Part shown: positions 62,078-64,000 of the stretch, in pieces | How positions within the stretch are numbered: position 1 is the stretch's first letter | Layout: every line of letters begins with the position of its first letter | Notes under the pieces: generated by a model | Seen by the model: only the letters and a program-made list of their open reading frames with translations | What the model was told of the DNA's origin: nothing | Database searches by the model: none | Origin: Formosa sp030427735 | GTDB lineage: Bacteria; Bacteroidota; Bacteroidia; Flavobacteriales; Flavobacteriaceae | Assembly (NCBI RefSeq): GCF_051200825.1 | Contig: NZ_CP195158.1 | Span: 1,736,001 to 1,800,000, forward strand | DNA: 64,000 nucleotides | Direction of reading: 5' to 3' | Translations under genes and position numbers: made by a program

Positions 62078-62452
62078 ATGGACAAAACTCTGAAAATAAT
62101 TTCTATAACATTTTATTCTCTCATAATTCTTATGGGACAAATGATTGGACTTCCATTTATTTTTTGGCTGATATTTACAAGTTTTGAGTTTGGAAATAGT
62201 GACCAAATATTTGCCGTTTTGGGACTAATCGGAGTAATACTGAATTTTACTAAATATAAAAAGTTCAGACTTGGAAAAGTATTGAGTTTTGTTCTTATGC
62301 TTGCACCAATCGCAAGACAAATGACTGAAATACCAATTGAAAAATTTAATTATTTGGCTTTTCAGATTCCTCTTTTGATTTTTGTAATAACTTATCTGAT
62401 TTACATATTAAAACAGAATGAAAATAAAAAAACTGAACACAACAACGTGTAA
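62078..62452 (+). CDS. Small four-helix membrane protein
   Basis: 124 residues, not recognised. Four hydrophobic segments (about 7-32, 44-58, 67-80 and 92-112) with short loops, then a Lys/Asn tail. Of 17 leucine codons only one is TTA, against the usual TTA preference here (for example in gapA). It follows the lipoprotein by 8 nt and its stop lies at the edge of a palindromic region. The codon use suggests recent transfer. Confidence 0.6.
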   Translation: MDKTLKIISITFYSLIILMGQMIGLPFIFWLIFTSFEFGNSDQIFAVLGLIGVILNFTKYKKFRLGKVLSFVLMLAPIARQMTEIPIEKFNYLAFQIPLLIFVITYLIYILKQNENKKTEHNNV

Positions 62453-62520
62453 GCGCAATAACGGCTGAATTCCCTAATCGGAAATTCAATTCGTTTTGTT
62501 AATTAGGTGCGTTGGTAACG
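62443..62520. repeat. Palindromic tail after the two-gene cassette
   Basis: CAACG (62443-62447) faces CGTTG (62510-62514). Inside, TGAATTCC (62466-62473) pairs with GGAAATTCA (62480-62488) with one bulge. CTAAT (62474-62478) can alternatively pair with ATTAG (62502-62506). It starts within the 3' end of the preceding gene. The form is like recombination or cassette-end sites seen after small hypothetical genes in Flavobacteriaceae, but the integron attC consensus is not satisfied. Confidence 0.4.
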
Positions 62521-62561
62521 GGAAATGATGGGATTAAAGTATAAAAGCTATCTTTAGAGTT

Positions 62562-62972
62562 ATGAATTTATATCGATATCTTTTTATACTGCTGGTATTT
62601 TGTTTTGGTTGCAAGGGGAAAACGACAAAATCTGCAGACGATAATTGTGCTTGGGAAACCATAAGGGTTACGGCTACAGCATACAATTCGTTAAGTTATC
62701 AAACCGATTCCCAAAGTCGTATAACCGCTTTTGGAGATACGCTAAAACCTAACCAAAAATGTATTGCGGTTTCTAGAGATTTACTGGCACAAGGTTTAGA
62801 TCATAATACGCAAGTGGCTATAGAAGGATTTCAAGGGTTGTTTATTGTTAACGACAAAATGCACTCCCGTTGGAAAAATCGTATAGATATATACATGGGG
62901 ACCGATGTTGATGCTGCCAAGCAATGGGGCAGAAAAAAAGTTAATATTGCCTATTGTATAAAAACAAAATAG
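62562..62972 (+). CDS. 3D-domain lipoprotein
   Basis: 136 residues. Lipoprotein signal with VFCFGC (Cys about residue 17), then a 3D (Asp-Asp-Asp) domain: VTATAYNSLSYQTDSQSRITAFGDTLKPNQKCIAVSRDLL, then FIVNDKMHSRWKNRIDIYMGTDVDAAKQWGRKKV with the three Asp positions. 3D domains share the double-psi barrel of lytic transglycosylases such as MltA and cell-wall proteins; activity on glycan strands is possible. Stop codon lies in the terminator stem. Confidence 0.87.
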   Translation: MNLYRYLFILLVFCFGCKGKTTKSADDNCAWETIRVTATAYNSLSYQTDSQSRITAFGDTLKPNQKCIAVSRDLLAQGLDHNTQVAIEGFQGLFIVNDKMHSRWKNRIDIYMGTDVDAAKQWGRKKVNIAYCIKTK

Positions 62973-62998
62973 CCCAGATGTCTGGGCTATTGTAACTT
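62969..62998 (+). terminator. Terminator overlapping the stop of the 3D-domain gene
   Basis: ATAGCCCAGA (62969-62978) pairs with TCTGGGCTAT (62981-62990), very short loop, followed by a T-rich stretch. Confidence 0.75.
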
Positions 62999-63013
62999 TT
63001 TAAATGGTATGGT

Positions 63014-63154
63014 TTAATGTGCGTAACGTTTTGTGCCATACCATAAGGCTTCTGTTGTCGAGTTAAAATCTTGAATACTACGCTTTATTAGTTTTAATTC
63101 TACAGCATCGCCATTAATTCTGGATTGTTTTAGTTGTTTTAAGAGCGTTTTCAT
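63014..63154 (-). CDS. 46-residue microprotein ORF
   Basis: Read on the minus strand from ATG 63154 to TAA 63014: MKTLLKQLKQSRINGDAVEL, then a helix-like KLIKRSIQDF and an end ALWYGTKRYAH. It is basic, probably helical, and has no membrane segment. The region on the plus strand is otherwise empty, and a second tiny ORF of similar start (MRTL) lies 17 nt upstream on the same strand. I recognise no family. Conservation is not testable here, so the call rests on regular codon use and tandem arrangement. Confidence 0.5.
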   Translation of the reverse strand: MKTLLKQLKQSRINGDAVELKLIKRSIQDFNSTTEALWYGTKRYAH

Positions 63155-63171
63155 AGCGATTGTTTTTAGAA

Positions 63172-63267
63172 TTAGAAAGTAGATCTATAACGTCTTTTAC
63201 TGTTCCAAGATTCACTTTTTGAATGATGTACTGTTCCTGTAGTCTGATTGTTGTTTAGAGTTCTCAT
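63172..63267 (-). CDS. 31-residue microprotein ORF
   Basis: Minus strand from ATG 63267 to TAA 63172, starting MRTLNNNQTTGTVHHSKSES, then WNSKRRYRSTF. Polar and basic, two adjacent His, one Trp. It precedes the 46-residue ORF by 17 nt in the same direction. It could be a microprotein, a leader peptide, or chance; no family recognised. No clear promoter box was found in front of it, and nothing else is seen in 63268-63460. Confidence 0.35.
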   Translation of the reverse strand: MRTLNNNQTTGTVHHSKSESWNSKRRYRSTF

Positions 63268-63462
63268 AATGTTCGATTTTTTGATTGATGATGATTATTT
63301 TAATTGTTTTATATTTTAAAGACGAGGTGAAAACCGATTTGTTACAATTAGAAAATTTAAAATCAGCACATTAACAATATTTTAATACTTAATAGCTAAT
63401 TGTCGCTCTTGTTTTTTTATGTTGAAAAAAGCGAGTCATCTTAACAATTTTTAGGAATGATT

Positions 63463-63495
63463 TTTGTTTCTATTAAAAATTAAAATTTATTTTTG
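63463..63495 (+). promoter_or_regulatory. Consensus promoter for the terminal secreted-protein gene
   Basis: TTTG at 63463-63466, 21-nt spacer, TATTTTTG at 63488-63495 (exact -7). Transcription would begin near 63502, about 12 nt before the ATG. Confidence 0.75.
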
Positions 63496-63513
63496 AACTG
63501 ATTATTTAGCCCT

Positions 63514-64000
63514 ATGAAGTATTCTTTTGTATTGTGTTTCTTTCTTTTGTTTTCTGTTTCGCTGTGGGCGCAAATAGATAGTAGGCAACAGTCTTCTGGA
63601 ATAATTCCAGTAATAGAAGCTCCAGAGGGCGAAGCTTCAGAAACCAATAGCTTAAATATAGATCCTGTAGAGGCGCCTAGCCTGTCTATACCTAACGAGA
63701 ATACGGTAAATGGTTTGTCGGTTTCAAAAACGCCTAATTTAAATGTAGAAGAAGAGTTTTCGATGTTTAACAAAAAGACCTATGGTAATCCTGCAGAATT
63801 ATATCAAGATAATATTAAACGACAATTGAAAATGCCAGAATCTGAAGCTGCTAATCCAAATGCTACAGGAAGTTTGGTAGATATGTATTTTGGAGATTTT
63901 AAAACCAAATCTGGAAAAGTTAATGTTGTTTACCGTGATCACCAAGCTTTTGATGGCGATCGTATTATGGTTTTGGTAAACGACGATATTATACAGTCTA
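63514..64000 (+). CDS. Secreted protein, 3' end beyond the window
   Basis: The frame runs from ATG 63514 to the last base without a stop, at least 162 residues. It starts MKYSFVLCFFLLFSVSLWAQ, a clear signal peptide ending in the WAQ typical of Bacteroidota. The mature start is acidic and Pro/Ser/Asn-rich. From about residue 125 a structured part starts (VDMYFGDFKTKSGKVNVVYRDHQAFDGDRIMVLVNDDII), beta-rich, resembling a small repeat found in cell-surface proteins. Family not recognised. Confidence 0.75.
   Translation, partial: MKYSFVLCFFLLFSVSLWAQIDSRQQSSGIIPVIEAPEGEASETNSLNIDPVEAPSLSIPNENTVNGLSVSKTPNLNVEEEFSMFNKKTYGNPAELYQDNIKRQLKMPESEAANPNATGSLVDMYFGDFKTKSGKVNVVYRDHQAFDGDRIMVLVNDDIIQS

Noticed and set aside
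62443..62520. Classical integron attC site
   Set aside because: The inverted repeat is present but the conserved R'' and R' core sequences do not match, and no integrase is in the window.
63480..63773. Minus-strand reading frame opposite the start of the secreted-protein gene
   Set aside because: It is a shadow: the plus strand has a consensus promoter, a clear signal peptide and a long open frame to the window edge.
1..64000. CRISPR arrays, tRNA or rRNA genes, insertion sequences
   Set aside because: No regularly spaced direct repeats, cloverleaf-like sequences, rRNA signatures or transposase frames were noticed on reading.

Overview
This window looks like a core chromosomal segment of a marine-type member of the Flavobacteriaceae (Bacteroidota). 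The evidence is low GC with TTA-rich coding, promoters of the TTG-N19-21-TAnnTTTG type instead of -35/-10 boxes, no Shine-Dalgarno dependence, TonB-dependent receptors with carboxypeptidase-regulatory N-termini, lipoproteins with acidic residues after the lipobox cysteine, many DUF families typical of Flavobacteriia, and a 6S RNA between zapA and rny. I see no rRNA, tRNA, CRISPR array, transposase or prophage.

Layout. 1-6.7 kb: the end of a YchJ-type gene, then a compact leftward cluster running tsaD, parvulin-type PPIase, rsmE, DUF4159, TrmH-type methyltransferase, AI-2E-type permease, SAM methyltransferase and DM13 lipoprotein. 6.8-11.2 kb: tamB, divergent from tsaD, with an unusual start. 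11.3-14.7 kb: glycolysis block (pfkA, gapA, a GlcNAc-kinase-like gene, mgsA). 14.7-18.9 kb: leftward M23 peptidase and TonB receptor. 19-21.5 kb: zapB-like gene, zapA, 6S RNA, rny. 21.5-25.8 kb: ABC ATPase/CPBP/TIGR02757 operon, folE, two membrane proteins. 25.8-29.7 kb: a degenerate inverted-repeat element and a probable metal-uptake operon whose receptor carries a very His/Asp/Glu-rich loop. 29.8-34.2 kb: DUF937, serA, serC, a LuxC-like acyl-CoA reductase and a divergent ferredoxin. 34.3-40.5 kb: ychF and the topoisomerase IV genes parE and parC, separated by a small membrane protein gene. 40.5-42.9 kb: a DltD-like/MBOAT O-acylation pair. 43-48.7 kb: XRE regulator divergent from an M14 peptidase, an Lrp-type regulator, aroB and proline dehydrogenase. 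48.8-54.5 kb: lipoprotein, DCC-family protein, outer-membrane protein, a MutS2 that lacks the Smr domain, and a YfcC-type carrier. 54.6-59.5 kb: ung and a five-gene leftward operon (dioxygenase, SUI1, DUF1835, nucleoside phosphorylase, signal-less solute-binding-like protein). 59.6-64 kb: a fused 2-oxoacid dehydrogenase E1, a two-gene cassette with foreign codon use and a palindromic tail, a 3D-domain lipoprotein, two tandem microprotein ORFs, and the start of a secreted protein.

Most of the window is housekeeping. I found no clear new defence or mobile system. The items most worth a second look are the tandem microprotein ORFs near 63.1 kb, the codon-atypical cassette at 61.65-62.52 kb, the signal-less binding-protein operon at 55.5-59.5 kb, the His-rich receptor operon, the gene between parE and parC, the XRE/M14 operator-like repeats, and the tamB start.
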